A stretch of 64,000 bases of DNA from JACPDI01 sp035463475 (lineage in GTDB: Bacteria; Acidobacteriota; Vicinamibacteria; Vicinamibacterales; 2-12-FULL-66-21): NCBI GenBank assembly GCA_035463475.1, contig DATHTE010000134.1:1-64000 (forward strand), read 5' to 3'. How positions within the stretch are numbered: the stretch's first letter is position 1; each line of letters begins with the position of its first letter. The notes beneath the pieces were generated by a model. It saw only the letters and a list, made by a program, of their open reading frames with translations, had not been told where the DNA came from and ran no database searches. Positions 1 through 11,606 of the stretch are shown here, piece after piece. Position numbers and translations under genes: made by a program.

Positions 1-1988
<1,988 letters not shown>

Positions 1989-2108
1989 CCGTGTCCTCCG
2001 AACGCCACCCTGCCGTCGCGACACAGCGGGTGGACTATGAATGTCGGGAAGTTTTTCGTGCGCCGAGCGCTGGGATCGCTCCGCGGAAGCTCACGTTACC
2101 GGCCGTCA

Positions 2109-2138
2109 AATATGCGCCCCGCCTTACGGCTATGTCAA
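2109..2138 (-). promoter_or_regulatory. Candidate sigma-70 promoter for nrdJ
   Basis: On the minus strand a perfect TTGACA (2133-2138) is followed after 18 bases by CATATT (2109-2114, 4 of 6 matches to TATAAT). It lies about 120 bases upstream of the nrdJ ATG. Found by eye only. The rest of 1989-2247 shows no gene. Confidence 0.4.
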
Positions 2139-2247
2139 GGGCGATCCACTACTAATTGTGCCTGATTGTTAGGTCACGCGCAAGATAATGGCCTTTGACG
2201 AGACTTCTTCCGTTTGCCCTATTTCTCGCCTGTTTCTTGCTCGTTCG

Positions 2248-2841
2248 CTACCGCCCGGACAGCTCTTTCGCAATCGTGTCCGCTTTCTCAGCCATGAGCT
2301 GAGCCGCGGTGAAATTGCGTGTCCGGAGCGCTTCCTCCGACTGCTCGATGAAGCGCTTCGCCATGTCGTACTGCAGCTGAGAGGGCTTCGGCAGCCGCGC
2401 GTAGTCGATCCCGTTCAGGGTCCGCCCCGCCCGATCGAGCGTGTCGCGCACGAGCCGGCTCGCTTTGGAGTCGTCCGGCGTCTCCACCGTGCGTAGTTCG
2501 GAGGCCTGGGGCGGCGCGCCGGTCGCGCCCGCGTTTGGCGGAGGAGCCGCGGCGGGCTGGGGTGCCGCGGCGGGATCGGTTGTGGTGCCTGACGCCTTCG
2601 GCTCGGAGCGGGCGGGCTCGCGCGGCGACGAGCGGGCCGGACGCGGAAGCGCCGGCACGAGTTCCGGCTGCGGCGCGACCGTCTCCTGGACGGGCTCAGG
2701 CGCCGGGACGATCACGCGTGGCGGCGGGGGCGGCACGGCCAGCGGCTCGTGCTTCGCGCTGCTCGACGCCTTCGTCGTCGCGCACGCCGACGACACAACG
2801 ATCGCGACGGCCGGGAGGATTATGGAAAAGCGCACCTGCAT
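2248..2841 (-). CDS. Proline-rich lipoprotein of unknown function
   Basis: A 197-residue exported protein. A hydrophobic N-terminus ends in a lipobox (SSAC, Cys ~20), so it should be lipid-anchored. Residues ~35-125 are a Pro/Ala-rich linker able to span periplasm or peptidoglycan. The last ~75 residues (from about ETPDDSKASRLVRDTLD) look helical and polar. It is the third gene after the response regulator and histidine kinase on the same strand, but a 203-bp gap filled with a 7-bp repeat separates it from the kinase, so co-transcription is uncertain. I do not recognise the family. Confidence 0.75.
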   Translation of the reverse strand: MQVRFSIILPAVAIVVSSACATTKASSSAKHEPLAVPPPPPRVIVPAPEPVQETVAPQPELVPALPRPARSSPREPARSEPKASGTTTDPAAAPQPAAAPPPNAGATGAPPQASELRTVETPDDSKASRLVRDTLDRAGRTLNGIDYARLPKPSQLQYDMAKRFIEQSEEALRTRNFTAAQLMAEKADTIAKELSGR

Positions 2842-2881
2842 GATTAGACCCCGAATCCGTCAGTCTAGCCTCAGAACTCAT

Positions 2882-3042
<161 letters not shown>

Positions 3043-3044
3043 GA

Positions 3045-4898
3045 TCACGCCCTCGGCAGCAGGATGCGGAATCGCGTCCCGGCGCCCGGCGTCGACTGCA
3101 CCTCGATCTCGCCGTTGTGCAGCTGGACGATGCGATACACCATCGACAGACCGATTCCGCTCCCCTTCTCCTTGGTCGTGAAATACAGATCGAAGATCCG
3201 GTCGAGGTGCTCGGGCTTGATTCCCTGTCCGGTGTCCTCGATGACGACCTCCACGCGCCCGGACGACAAAGGCCGGCACGCCAGCCGGAGCGTGCCGCCG
3301 GTCGGCATCGCCTGGCACGCGTTGAGCGCCAGGTTCATCAGCGCCTGCCGGAGCATACCGGCGTCGCCGTTGATGTCGGGCGTATGCGGCGCGCAGTCGA
3401 GCCGGACGGTCACGTGCGTGCGCTCGGCGTCCGGCCCGATCACGCGCGCGATGTCCTCGAGGAGCGACGCCGCCTGGATCGGCTCGAGCTTGACCTCACC
3501 GGGGCGCGCGAACTTCAGGAAATCCTGCATCACGTGATCGAGCCGCGTGATCTCGGTCGCGATGACGTCCACGTGCTTCTGCGCGGGGTGCTCTTCCTCC
3601 ATGACCGGGTTCAACCCGCGGCCGTCGGCGAACGATGCGGCCTGAACGCCGACCCCCGACGCCTGGCGCAGCTTGTTCCGGAGGAGCTCGAGGTGAATCG
3701 TCATGGCGTTCAGCGGGTTCTTTACCTCGTGCGCCACACCCGCCATCAGGCGCCCGAGCGACGCGAGCTTGTGCGAGTACTGCAGCGTCGAGCGCACCTG
3801 GTCCAGATACCCCAGGTTGCGAACGACGAGCATCGCGCCCGTGAAGCCGCGCTCGGGGTCCTCGATCGGGCTGGTGACCACGAGGCGCTCGATCGGCCCC
3901 TCGTCTTCCGACAAGCCCCACGACGGCGTGGACGGCCCCTGCGCGTGCCGCGTCGAGAGCGTCTGCTGGACGATCTGCCGCACCGGGTGGCCAGCCGGCA
4001 GCGAGTCGTCGATCGACCGCGACTGCGCGAGCTCCGGGAGGAGCACCCGCATCGCCGGATTGGCAAAAAGCACTTCTCCGCTCGCGTTGACGAGCGCCAC
4101 GGCATCCTCCAGGCGTTCGACGACGGTTTCGACCTCCGACGGCTGTCCCAGCTGTCGCGCCCGCATCGCAGCAAGCTGCGCGCTCACCTGCTCGAACGAT
4201 GAGCCCAGCTCCTTGAACTCCTCCCCCTCGGGCAACTCCAGCCGGACGTTCGCCTCGCCGCGCCCCAGGCGGCTCAACCCGGCGCGGATCACGTGGATCG
4301 GACGCAGGAGCCACTGCGACAGGAGCGTCGCCACGAGCATCGCGAGCAGCATCAGCCCCAGCGCGGTCTGCGTGGCCTGCCAGAGCGCCCCCTGGAGCTC
4401 GCTCCGCACGAGCAGGGTCGAGACCCCGATGCGAGTGGACCCGAAGTCGCGGTCCCCGAACAGCAGCCGCTGCCGGACCTCGTAGATCCGGTCCGAGTAC
4501 ACCGCTCGCAGCATCGCCAGGATGCTGGCCCCCTGGAGATCGTGGAGGTTTCCCTGGTCGGGCAGCGGCCGCCCTTCGAGCGATTGAAAGCTGTGCGCGA
4601 CGGCGACGCCGTTGGTGTCCACGACCGCGGCGTACGTCACGTTCTTCGAGTATGCGATCGACGAGGCGAGGATCGAGCGCAGGCCGGGGTCCTTCCGGAG
4701 CGCGTCGTATGGGTCCGACGTGCCGGGAACCACCTCGCGCGCGCGCTGGAAGATCGCGTTGGCGAGCAGATCCCCGCGTGAATCAGTTTCCTGGAGGCTC
4801 AGGCGCGCGAGCGTGGCCAGGTGCACCGCGCTCAACACGGCGACCACGAGTCCGACGAGAACCGTGACCCCGAGGACCTGCCGCGCCTTGATTGTCAT
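3045..4898 (-). CDS. Transmembrane sensor histidine kinase (sensor-HAMP-PAS-HisKA-HATPase)
   Basis: A 617-residue inner-membrane kinase of the AtoS/NtrB-like group. TM helices lie at about 8-28 and 180-200 with a periplasmic sensor between them; HAMP (~198-250) and PAS (~258-370) follow. The phosphoacceptor helix reads GVAHEVKNPLN (His ~388). The ATPase domain has NLALNACQAMPTGG, EDTGQGIKPEHLDRIF and a GSGIGLSMVYRIV box, all intact. It begins 16 bases after the NtrC-type regulator gene on the same strand, so the two form one two-component system with the regulator encoded first. The ligand is unknown. Confidence 0.93.
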   Translation of the reverse strand: MTIKARQVLGVTVLVGLVVAVLSAVHLATLARLSLQETDSRGDLLANAIFQRAREVVPGTSDPYDALRKDPGLRSILASSIAYSKNVTYAAVVDTNGVAVAHSFQSLEGRPLPDQGNLHDLQGASILAMLRAVYSDRIYEVRQRLLFGDRDFGSTRIGVSTLLVRSELQGALWQATQTALGLMLLAMLVATLLSQWLLRPIHVIRAGLSRLGRGEANVRLELPEGEEFKELGSSFEQVSAQLAAMRARQLGQPSEVETVVERLEDAVALVNASGEVLFANPAMRVLLPELAQSRSIDDSLPAGHPVRQIVQQTLSTRHAQGPSTPSWGLSEDEGPIERLVVTSPIEDPERGFTGAMLVVRNLGYLDQVRSTLQYSHKLASLGRLMAGVAHEVKNPLNAMTIHLELLRNKLRQASGVGVQAASFADGRGLNPVMEEEHPAQKHVDVIATEITRLDHVMQDFLKFARPGEVKLEPIQAASLLEDIARVIGPDAERTHVTVRLDCAPHTPDINGDAGMLRQALMNLALNACQAMPTGGTLRLACRPLSSGRVEVVIEDTGQGIKPEHLDRIFDLYFTTKEKGSGIGLSMVYRIVQLHNGEIEVQSTPGAGTRFRILLPRA

Positions 4899-4914
4899 GA
4901 GCAGCTACCGGCGG

Positions 4915-6309
4915 TCAGCTGTCAGCCCGCAGTTCCTCTTCCTGCTCCATCTTGAGGCGATTGAGTTTGTTGTGGAGCGTCTTCAGGCTGATCCCGAGAA
5001 TCTCCGCCGCGCGCGTCTTGTTGTTGCGCGTGTGCTCCAGCGTGAGCAGGATCAGCCGGCGCTCGGCCTCGTCCACCGTCATGCCGGGCGTCAGCGTCAG
5101 CGTCGGCAGGCTCGTCTCCGAGCGCTGGATGAGCGTCACCGGCAGGTGTTCGAGTTCCACGAACTCGCCGTCGGTCAGGATCGTGGCGCGCTCGATCACG
5201 TTCCGGAGCTCGCGCACATTGCCCGCCCAGGTGTAGTTCTCGAGCGCGCGCATCGCCTCCTGCGAGACCGCGCGAACCCCCTTCGTGTTCCGCGCCGTGA
5301 ACTCGTTCAGGAACGACTGCACGAGCAGCGGGACGTCCTCGCGACGCTCGCGGAGCGGCGGAATGTGGATCGGGAACACGTTGAGCCGGTAGAACAGGTC
5401 CTCGCGCAGCTTCCCGTCGCGCACCGACTCCTCGGGATTGCGGTTCGTCGCCGCGATCACCCGCACGTCCACCGAAATCTCCTGGCGGCCGCCGAGCCGG
5501 CGGAACGCCCGCTCCTGCAGGACTCGCAGCAGCTTCGCCTGCGTCTGAGGGGACATCTCGGAGATCTCGTCGAGGAAGAGCGTGCCGCGGTGCGCCAGCT
5601 CGAAGCACCCGAGCCGCCGGTCGTGCGCGCCGGTGAACGCGCCCTTTTCGTGGCCGAAGATCTCGCTCTCGAGCAGCGTTTCCGGGATGGCGGCGCAGTT
5701 GATGCCGACGTACGGAAACGACGCGCGCGGACTCAGCGAGTGGATCGTCTGGGCGACCAGCTCCTTGCCCGTGCCCGATTCCCCCCACACCAGCACCGAG
5801 GCGTTGGTCGGCGCCGCCTGCTCGATGACGCGGTAGATCGCGCGGATCCCGGGGCTGTTTCCGACGATGCGCCCGTAGCTGCCCTGCTCGCGCAGCTGGC
5901 GGCGCAGTTCCTTCACCTCGCGCAGCGTTTCCTGCCGCTCGACCGCCTTGTCGAGCAGAATGCGGAGGCGCTGCGTGTCCACGGGCTTCGTCAGGTAGTC
6001 GTAGGCGCCCTCTTTGATCGCTTCCACCGCCGTCTCGACCGTGCCTTGCGCGGTCAGGATGATGAAGCTGATGTCCGAGAGCTCGTCCTTCAGCGTGCGG
6101 AGAAGCTGCAACCCGTCCATGCGCGGCATTACGAGGTCGCTCACGATGATCGCGGGGCGGAACTGCGTCACTTTCTGGAGCGCCGCCTCTCCGTCCGCCG
6201 CTTCGTCAGTGAGGAAACCCCAGGCGCTGACGAGCTCGGTGAGCCCGACGCGCGTGGCGGTCTCATCCTCGACAATCAGCACCCGTTCAGCTGTGGCGGT
6301 TTTTTCCAT
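4915..6309 (-). CDS. NtrC-family sigma-54-dependent response regulator
   Basis: 464 residues from the ATG at 6309. A longer frame to 6363 exists, but the extra residues look non-conserved and the receiver begins immediately after the chosen start (RVLIVEDE). Receiver domain 1-120 has the phospho-acceptor in IVSDLVMPRMDG (~57). The AAA+ domain has Walker A GESGTGKE (~178), the sigma-54 contact loop GAFTGA (~223) and LFLDEISEM. A Fis-type HTH with KTRAAEILGISLKTLHNKL is at the C-terminus. All parts needed to activate sigma-54 promoters are intact, unlike the other two activator-like proteins in this window. Partner: the histidine kinase just downstream. Confidence 0.95.
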   Translation of the reverse strand: MEKTATAERVLIVEDETATRVGLTELVSAWGFLTDEAADGEAALQKVTQFRPAIIVSDLVMPRMDGLQLLRTLKDELSDISFIILTAQGTVETAVEAIKEGAYDYLTKPVDTQRLRILLDKAVERQETLREVKELRRQLREQGSYGRIVGNSPGIRAIYRVIEQAAPTNASVLVWGESGTGKELVAQTIHSLSPRASFPYVGINCAAIPETLLESEIFGHEKGAFTGAHDRRLGCFELAHRGTLFLDEISEMSPQTQAKLLRVLQERAFRRLGGRQEISVDVRVIAATNRNPEESVRDGKLREDLFYRLNVFPIHIPPLRERREDVPLLVQSFLNEFTARNTKGVRAVSQEAMRALENYTWAGNVRELRNVIERATILTDGEFVELEHLPVTLIQRSETSLPTLTLTPGMTVDEAERRLILLTLEHTRNNKTRAAEILGISLKTLHNKLNRLKMEQEEELRADS

Positions 6310-6454
6310 TGACCCGCTATAAGTCCTGAATCTTTTGCACGCCCCGTCCTCCTGATCTTGCACCTGGACGGCAGCATGTCAAAAAGTCGAGTGTACCACC
6401 GGAGTCTGGGCCCGGTACGTCCATTGCACGGTTGAGCTGCGGAGGCACAGGTCC

Positions 6455-7270
6455 ATGTTCAGGCGATTTCTCATCCTCGCAGCGATATCGGCCGTGCCGC
6501 TCGTGGCGGCATGTGGTTCAGGGGCCGAGCCGCCGGCGCAAACGCCGCCGCAGGATCAGGCCGCACAGCAGCCGAATCAGCCCGCTGCGCAGCCGGATCA
6601 GGCCTCAGAGCAGCCGGGTCAGGCTGCATCCGCCAACCCGTCGCCCGGTGGCGGCCAGCGGGCGAATGACGAAATTGGAAGCGCGCCGAAACCGGCGAGC
6701 GAAACTCGTAATCCTATCGCGAAGTTCTTTTCGAAAGAGCCGGAGTACCGCGAGGTGACGATCCCGGCCGGAACCGTGCTACCGCTCGACCTGCAGACGA
6801 CGGTCGCGTCGGACACCAGCAGCGTCGAGGACCCGGTGCGCGCCACGTTGCGACGCGCGGTCGTGGTGAAGGGCGTCGAGGCCATCCCGGCCGGGAGCGA
6901 GCTGTCCGGCGTGGTGACCGCGGCCAGGCGTCCCGGGCGCGTGAAAGGGCGCGGGCACGTCGCGTTCCGGTTCAACACGCTGCGGGCGGGGGACGAGCGC
7001 ATCGACGTGCGGACCAGCGTCGTCGCCCGGACGGCGCCGGCGACGAAGAAGCGCGATGCGGCGACGGTCGGCATCCCCGCGGCTGCGGGCGCCGTGATCG
7101 GCGGCATCGCGGGCGGCGGCGACGGCGCAGCAAAGGGAGCGGCGATCGGCGGCGCGGGGGGCACGGGCGTCGTGCTTGCCACGCGCGGCAAGGAGGTGCG
7201 CCTCCCCGCCGGCGCGAACGTGTCGGTGCGGTTGCTCGCGCCGATCACCGTTCGCGTGCCCGCGAAGTAG
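6455..7270 (+). CDS. Lipoprotein with Gln/Pro linker and glycine-rich membrane-like segment
   Basis: 271 residues; ATG at 6455 preceded by GGAGG at 6441-6445. The signal peptide ends in a lipobox (VAAC). Residues ~25-75 are a Gln/Pro/Ala linker with an imperfect repeat of the QPDQA type. A beta-rich domain follows (VTIPAGTVLPLDLQTTVAS), reminiscent of stable surface-lipoprotein or VirB10-like folds. Near 205-235 lies a Gly/Ala-rich zipper (GAVIGGIAGGGDGAAKGAAI). It is transcribed divergently from the NtrC-type regulator with a 145-bp shared upstream region. Function unknown; the fold remarks are inference. Confidence 0.8.
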   Translation: MFRRFLILAAISAVPLVAACGSGAEPPAQTPPQDQAAQQPNQPAAQPDQASEQPGQAASANPSPGGGQRANDEIGSAPKPASETRNPIAKFFSKEPEYREVTIPAGTVLPLDLQTTVASDTSSVEDPVRATLRRAVVVKGVEAIPAGSELSGVVTAARRPGRVKGRGHVAFRFNTLRAGDERIDVRTSVVARTAPATKKRDAATVGIPAAAGAVIGGIAGGGDGAAKGAAIGGAGGTGVVLATRGKEVRLPAGANVSVRLLAPITVRVPAK

Positions 7271-7345
7271 CGCACCGCCGAGGCGAAGATCACGCGGAGG
7301 CGTTCTCGGCGGTTCCACATCCGTCCGGGTCGCGTCCGCGCCTTC

Positions 7346-8032
7346 CTAGCCCGCGATGCCCGCCCCCAGGATCTCGCTCGCGTTGAACCCGGCATGGGCC
7401 ACGGCCGGCGCGACAACGCTCCGTCGTCTCAGGTACACCACGCCCCAGAAGGCGCCCAGCGACGCGGTGGCAATCGCGACGTCGCTCCCCTGCGCGAGGT
7501 GCCCGAGCCCGAAGCTGACGCTGAACAGCACCAGCCCGACCCACGCGCCGCCGAGCCACTGCTCGAAGCGGTGCAGGATGAACGCACGCTGGATCTCTTC
7601 GCGCAGCCCGCCGGCAACGATGACGACGAACAGCAGCACCATTCGCTCGCGCGTGGTGCGCATGATCGCTTCGAACGGGTTCACAAGGACATCGTGCAGC
7701 CACGGGGCGGCAGCCCGCACCGCGGCCATCACGGCGATCGCGACGAGGAACGAGACGGGCACGAGCAGGACCCCGCGCGTCGCCTCGCCCAGCACCGGCC
7801 TCGCGCCGAGGAACACGTCCCGTGCGCGCTCGTGGCCCGCGCGCAGGAACACAAACACGAGCGAGATCAGCAGCGCGGCGTCGGCGAGGGACAGCACTGA
7901 CACGAACAGCAGCGACAGTTCGCCGTCCGGGCGGCGCGCAGGCAGCCCCGCCGCCCACAGGACGCCGATCACGAACAGCTGCGTCGGAAAGCCGGAACAG
8001 ATCAGGACTTCGAGCAGGGCGCGCAGGCGCAC
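7346..8032 (-). CDS. CPBP-family intramembrane metalloprotease (CAAX protease-like)
   Basis: 228 residues, mostly membrane helices. The CPBP signature motifs are in order: LREEIQRAF (EExxR type, ~145), FGLGHLAQG (~176) and HAGFN (~212), which supply the glutamates and histidines that bind zinc. The start is GTG at 8032, directly after the TGA of the SurA-like gene with no gap. It is the last gene of the 12-gene minus-strand series. Family members include Rce1-like prenyl-protein proteases and bacterial self-immunity proteases; the substrate here is unknown. Confidence 0.87.
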   Translation of the reverse strand: MRLRALLEVLICSGFPTQLFVIGVLWAAGLPARRPDGELSLLFVSVLSLADAALLISLVFVFLRAGHERARDVFLGARPVLGEATRGVLLVPVSFLVAIAVMAAVRAAAPWLHDVLVNPFEAIMRTTRERMVLLFVVIVAGGLREEIQRAFILHRFEQWLGGAWVGLVLFSVSFGLGHLAQGSDVAIATASLGAFWGVVYLRRRSVVAPAVAHAGFNASEILGAGIAG

Positions 8033-8680
8033 TCAGTCGCCCCTCGGCACCACGATGACGTCCGCTCGCAGTCGCAGTCCGAGCGACCACTCGTCGATGA
8101 GCGCGCGACGGCGATCGGCGGCGATACGCTGCCGGATGTCCTGCTCCACGGCGGCCAGCGGGAGTGGCGCGCCATCGCGCGTGAACTCGCTCGCGTGCTC
8201 GCGGTAGTAGGTTTGCACGTCGTCCGGCGACGCCTCGGCGGCCGAGGCGAACCGCTGATCGAGGTACGTCTGCAGGCGCAGGTCGTCTCGGGCGATCGCG
8301 CGCAGGCGGTCCTCGTCGAGGCCGTACGCGGTGAGCGTGTCACGGAAGGCGGCGTCGCCCGGGAAGCGCGCCCGGACGTCGCGGACGCGCGCCTCCACTT
8401 GCGCCTTCTCGGGCTCCGGCGGGGCGTAGCGTTCCACCTCCGCGAGCATCAGCGTGCGCTCGATCAGCTGTTCGAGCGCGGAGCCGACAGGATCGGCGGC
8501 CCCTGCCGTGTTCACGAGGCCAAGCGCGATGGCGGCGTGCACGTCGGAGAGCGTGACGATCGTCCCCGAGACGACGGCCAGGACGCGATCGATGACGGGC
8601 GCGCGGGCAAGGAGGGAACCCGCGAGCGCCAGCGTGAACGCGATCGCTGCCGCGGCACGGCGCCCCGCCTCAGAACGCAT
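8033..8680 (-). CDS. SurA N-terminal-domain-like periplasmic chaperone
   Basis: 215 residues with a signal peptide (~1-26) followed by VIDRVLAVVSGTIVTLSDV, the typical entry of SurA/PrsA-type chaperones. Residues ~60-210 form the helical chaperone module, including the C-terminal swap helices. No PPIase (parvulin) domain is visible, so it is about half the length of classical SurA. It overlaps the end of the BamA-type gene by 11 bases, which fits a role in carrying barrel precursors across the periplasm to that machine. The role is inferred from context and fold. Confidence 0.82.
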   Translation of the reverse strand: MRSEAGRRAAAAIAFTLALAGSLLARAPVIDRVLAVVSGTIVTLSDVHAAIALGLVNTAGAADPVGSALEQLIERTLMLAEVERYAPPEPEKAQVEARVRDVRARFPGDAAFRDTLTAYGLDEDRLRAIARDDLRLQTYLDQRFASAAEASPDDVQTYYREHASEFTRDGAPLPLAAVEQDIRQRIAADRRRALIDEWSLGLRLRADVIVVPRGD

Positions 8681-11606
8681 GGCCCACGCTGATGTGAAAC
8701 GCCGTGAGCCGCTCGAAATTGCCCGGTGACAGTTCCCGCCGGTCCAGTTTGAACCCGATGTCGAACCGGATCGGGCCGATGGGGGAGCGGTAGCGCAGCC
8801 CGAGGCCGGGGCTGGCCCGCAGTTCGGTGAGATCCAGGTCGCTGACCCGCGCGAACACGTTCCCGACGTCGAGGAACCCGACCGCGCCGAGGTCGCGCCA
8901 GACCGGCGCGCGGATCTCCGCGTTGAGCACGACCATTGCGTTCCCGCCCTGCGCGAAACCGGTGCTCGAGATCGTGTCGCTCGCGCCGAGGCGATCCAGC
9001 GCGAAACCGCGCAGCGTCGTGCTGCCGCCGGCGAAGAACCGCTCGCTCGCGGGCAGTTCCGTGATCACCGGCCCCTCGCCGACCTGCCGCTCGAAGCCGC
9101 GCGCCAGCCCCACCCGGGCCGCGCCCGCGAGCACGACGCGGGGCGCACGCGCGAAGCGGCGGAACGCGAACGCCTGCACGTAGGCTTTTGCGAACCCGAC
9201 CTGCGAGCCGATGCTGCGCGCTGCCAACTCGCTGTCCGTTCCGATCAGGGAGCCTCGCGTCGGGTCCAGCGGGTCGTCACGCGTGTCGCGATAGATCGAC
9301 ACCGAGAACGACGACAGCCGGACCTGCGGGAACAGCTTGTCCACCTCGAGCCGCTGTTCTTCGGGGATCCGGGGCTCGAACAGCTTCGTCCTGCCGAGCG
9401 TGTACCGCCCGGTGACCCGGACGTATGACGAGACGCGGCGCAGCAGCTCGGCGTTGATGCCTTGTCGGCGGAAGTTGAAGCTGCTCCGAATCGCCTGTTC
9501 GATGAAGGCGTTCATCGCCACGTCCGCGTTCGATTCGAAGGCGCCGATCTCGCGGTAGGTGGCGACGGCGCGGTACTCGTTGAACCCGTACTGCGCGGAG
9601 CCCGGCGACTCGAGGGACTCGCCGCGCGGCCGGAAGCTGATTCGCGTGAACAGGTTGACCGAGCGGTTCCGCCCCCACAGGTTCCGCCGGCCGATCTCGA
9701 ACGAGCCTCGCGGTGCGATGTCGTACCGCTCGACCGCGGACACGTCCTGGCTGAGCCCCACCTTCGGGATCAGCTCCACGCCGGCGCCGAAGGCCATCGT
9801 CGTCCGGTTCGCCTCCTCGACGGCGACGATGACGTCTCGCCGGGGCTGATCGCTGTGCGCGACCTCCGTGATGCGCACGCGGCGGAACAGACCGAGGGCG
9901 CTCAACCGTCGCTGGGATTCCACCAGGTCGGCGAGGCCCAGGGGCTGTCCGGGCTGAATCAGCAACTCACGGCGGATGGTCTCTTCGCTCGTGCGGGTGT
10001 TCCCGATGACCATCACGTGATCGACGATGACCTGAGTGCCTTCGACGACGCGGAACGTGAGATCGACCGCCGAACGATCCGCGCTCAGCGGCGTGTCGAC
10101 CGCCACGGTCGCCGCGGCGTAGCCGTTGTCGAGATACTCGACGAGCACCTTTTCGCGGGCCGCCGCCACGGCAGGCACGTAGTACGGATCGCCCGGAGCG
10201 AGCGCCATGACGCCCCGCAGGCGCGCGTCGCTCAGCGCGGCGTTCCCCTCGATCGCGATCGCCCGGATGCGGGTGAGCACCCCTTCGCGGATGGCGAGAC
10301 GGACCTGGACGCTGCCCTCCCCCGCCGCGCTGGCGGGCGTTTCATCGGTCGCGACCTCCACCGCGGCCGAGGCAAAGCCGCGGCGCTGATACAACGCCTT
10401 GATCGCCTCCACTGCCGACGTCAGGCGACCTTCGACGAACGGCTCACCAGGGCGAATGGGCACGAGCGCCCGCAGTTCCGCGATTCCCACGCTCGCGTTG
10501 CCGGAAATCTCGATGGCGTCGATGGTGTATCGCGCCCCGCGATTGACCGAGAACGTCACGGTCTCGACGCCTTCCGCCTGCTCCCGGCGGTGCGACACCT
10601 CTGCCTTCCAGTAGCCCTGCTCCAGCAGGAAATTGCGGATTCGGACCTCGGAATCCTCCAGCAGATCCTCGTCCACGGATCCCTCGCGCGCGACCGGCAC
10701 CAGCTCCTCGATGCGATTGCGCGGCAGCGGGTTTCCTTCGAAGGCGAGCCGCACGGAGGGCCCGGGACGGATCTCGAGCGTCACGTCGACAACCGTGCTG
10801 TCCTCGCGCGGCTGCGGCCGGTGGTCGGCGGTGGCTTCGTAGAATCCGCGGCGGCGCAACGACTGCAAGTACTCGTCGAGACGCTGCTGCAGCCGTTCCT
10901 CCGCGTAAGGCTGGCCCGTGGTCAGTCCGAGCCTCGCCGCGACCGCGCGTGTGTTGGGAATGCCGCTGATGCGCACTGAGCCGATCCTTGCGCGCGGTCC
11001 CGCCTGCACGTCGAAGTTGAGGATGGTCCGGTCGGGATCGTGGCGGACCTCGATGGACGGCTTCACCCGGGCCCGCGGAAACCCGTTTCGCGCGAGATGC
11101 TGCTCGAGGAGGCGCGCCGCCGCATCCGCGCGGCCGACCGGGGGCGCTTGTCCGAACCGCTCCACCACGAGCCGCCGCAGGTCCCCGCCGGACACGCCGG
11201 ACTCACCGCGAATGCGGACGTCGGCGACGCCGTGCAGCGGGGTCAGTCTGTACTCGAGCGCCACGGCCCCGCCGGCGACCGATTCGGCGTTGACCTCGAT
11301 GGCCTGGAACCGGCCGAGGCTGAACAGGTGCATCAGCGTCTCGCGGACCGCGCTCATCGAGAGCGGTTCGCCGACGCGGGTCTCGACGAGATCGAGCAGG
11401 CCCGGGTCCGCGGTGGGACGTTCCTCCAACTTCAGCGCGATCGAGGCGACGGGAGCTCCGACGAAGGCGGCCGCCGGGGCTGGGGCGGTGCCCTGCGCCG
11501 CCAGCGGCGCGACGAGGCCGAATACGGCAAACGCCGTGGCGCACGCCGTCGCGGCTGCCTTCGGGCCTGCCGCGTGGACCAGCGAAATCGGAAAGGCACG
11601 TCGCAT
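8670..11606 (-). CDS. BamA/TamA-family outer-membrane assembly protein with about seven POTRA repeats
   Basis: 978 residues from the ATG at 11606, whose A is shared with the tamB stop (TGATG). A longer open frame to 12062 only reads tamB out of frame. After a signal peptide ending near APLAAQG come about seven POTRA-like repeats (~45-620), recognised by recurring lines such as RIGSVRISGIPNT, DAIEISGNASVG, RAIAIEGNAALS and DHVMVIGNTRTS. The C-terminal ~340 residues form the 16-stranded barrel domain and end in Phe, as expected of an outer-membrane beta signal. Pairing with tamB points to a TamA-like role, but the POTRA number exceeds both TamA (three) and BamA (five). Confidence 0.9.
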   Translation of the reverse strand: MRRAFPISLVHAAGPKAAATACATAFAVFGLVAPLAAQGTAPAPAAAFVGAPVASIALKLEERPTADPGLLDLVETRVGEPLSMSAVRETLMHLFSLGRFQAIEVNAESVAGGAVALEYRLTPLHGVADVRIRGESGVSGGDLRRLVVERFGQAPPVGRADAAARLLEQHLARNGFPRARVKPSIEVRHDPDRTILNFDVQAGPRARIGSVRISGIPNTRAVAARLGLTTGQPYAEERLQQRLDEYLQSLRRRGFYEATADHRPQPREDSTVVDVTLEIRPGPSVRLAFEGNPLPRNRIEELVPVAREGSVDEDLLEDSEVRIRNFLLEQGYWKAEVSHRREQAEGVETVTFSVNRGARYTIDAIEISGNASVGIAELRALVPIRPGEPFVEGRLTSAVEAIKALYQRRGFASAAVEVATDETPASAAGEGSVQVRLAIREGVLTRIRAIAIEGNAALSDARLRGVMALAPGDPYYVPAVAAAREKVLVEYLDNGYAAATVAVDTPLSADRSAVDLTFRVVEGTQVIVDHVMVIGNTRTSEETIRRELLIQPGQPLGLADLVESQRRLSALGLFRRVRITEVAHSDQPRRDVIVAVEEANRTTMAFGAGVELIPKVGLSQDVSAVERYDIAPRGSFEIGRRNLWGRNRSVNLFTRISFRPRGESLESPGSAQYGFNEYRAVATYREIGAFESNADVAMNAFIEQAIRSSFNFRRQGINAELLRRVSSYVRVTGRYTLGRTKLFEPRIPEEQRLEVDKLFPQVRLSSFSVSIYRDTRDDPLDPTRGSLIGTDSELAARSIGSQVGFAKAYVQAFAFRRFARAPRVVLAGAARVGLARGFERQVGEGPVITELPASERFFAGGSTTLRGFALDRLGASDTISSTGFAQGGNAMVVLNAEIRAPVWRDLGAVGFLDVGNVFARVSDLDLTELRASPGLGLRYRSPIGPIRFDIGFKLDRRELSPGNFERLTAFHISVGHAF

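Noticed and set aside
1989..2247. Cobalamin riboswitch or NrdR boxes upstream of nrdJ
   Set aside because: No B12-box-like or paired NrdR-box sequence was recognised on the minus strand.
9462..10979. Long plus-strand open frame opposite the BamA-type gene
   Set aside because: High-GC antisense frame with Arg/His/Asp-rich, domain-free translation. Similar shadows at 3-1358, 4612-6312, 14198-16006 and 49796-52369 were left out for the same reason.
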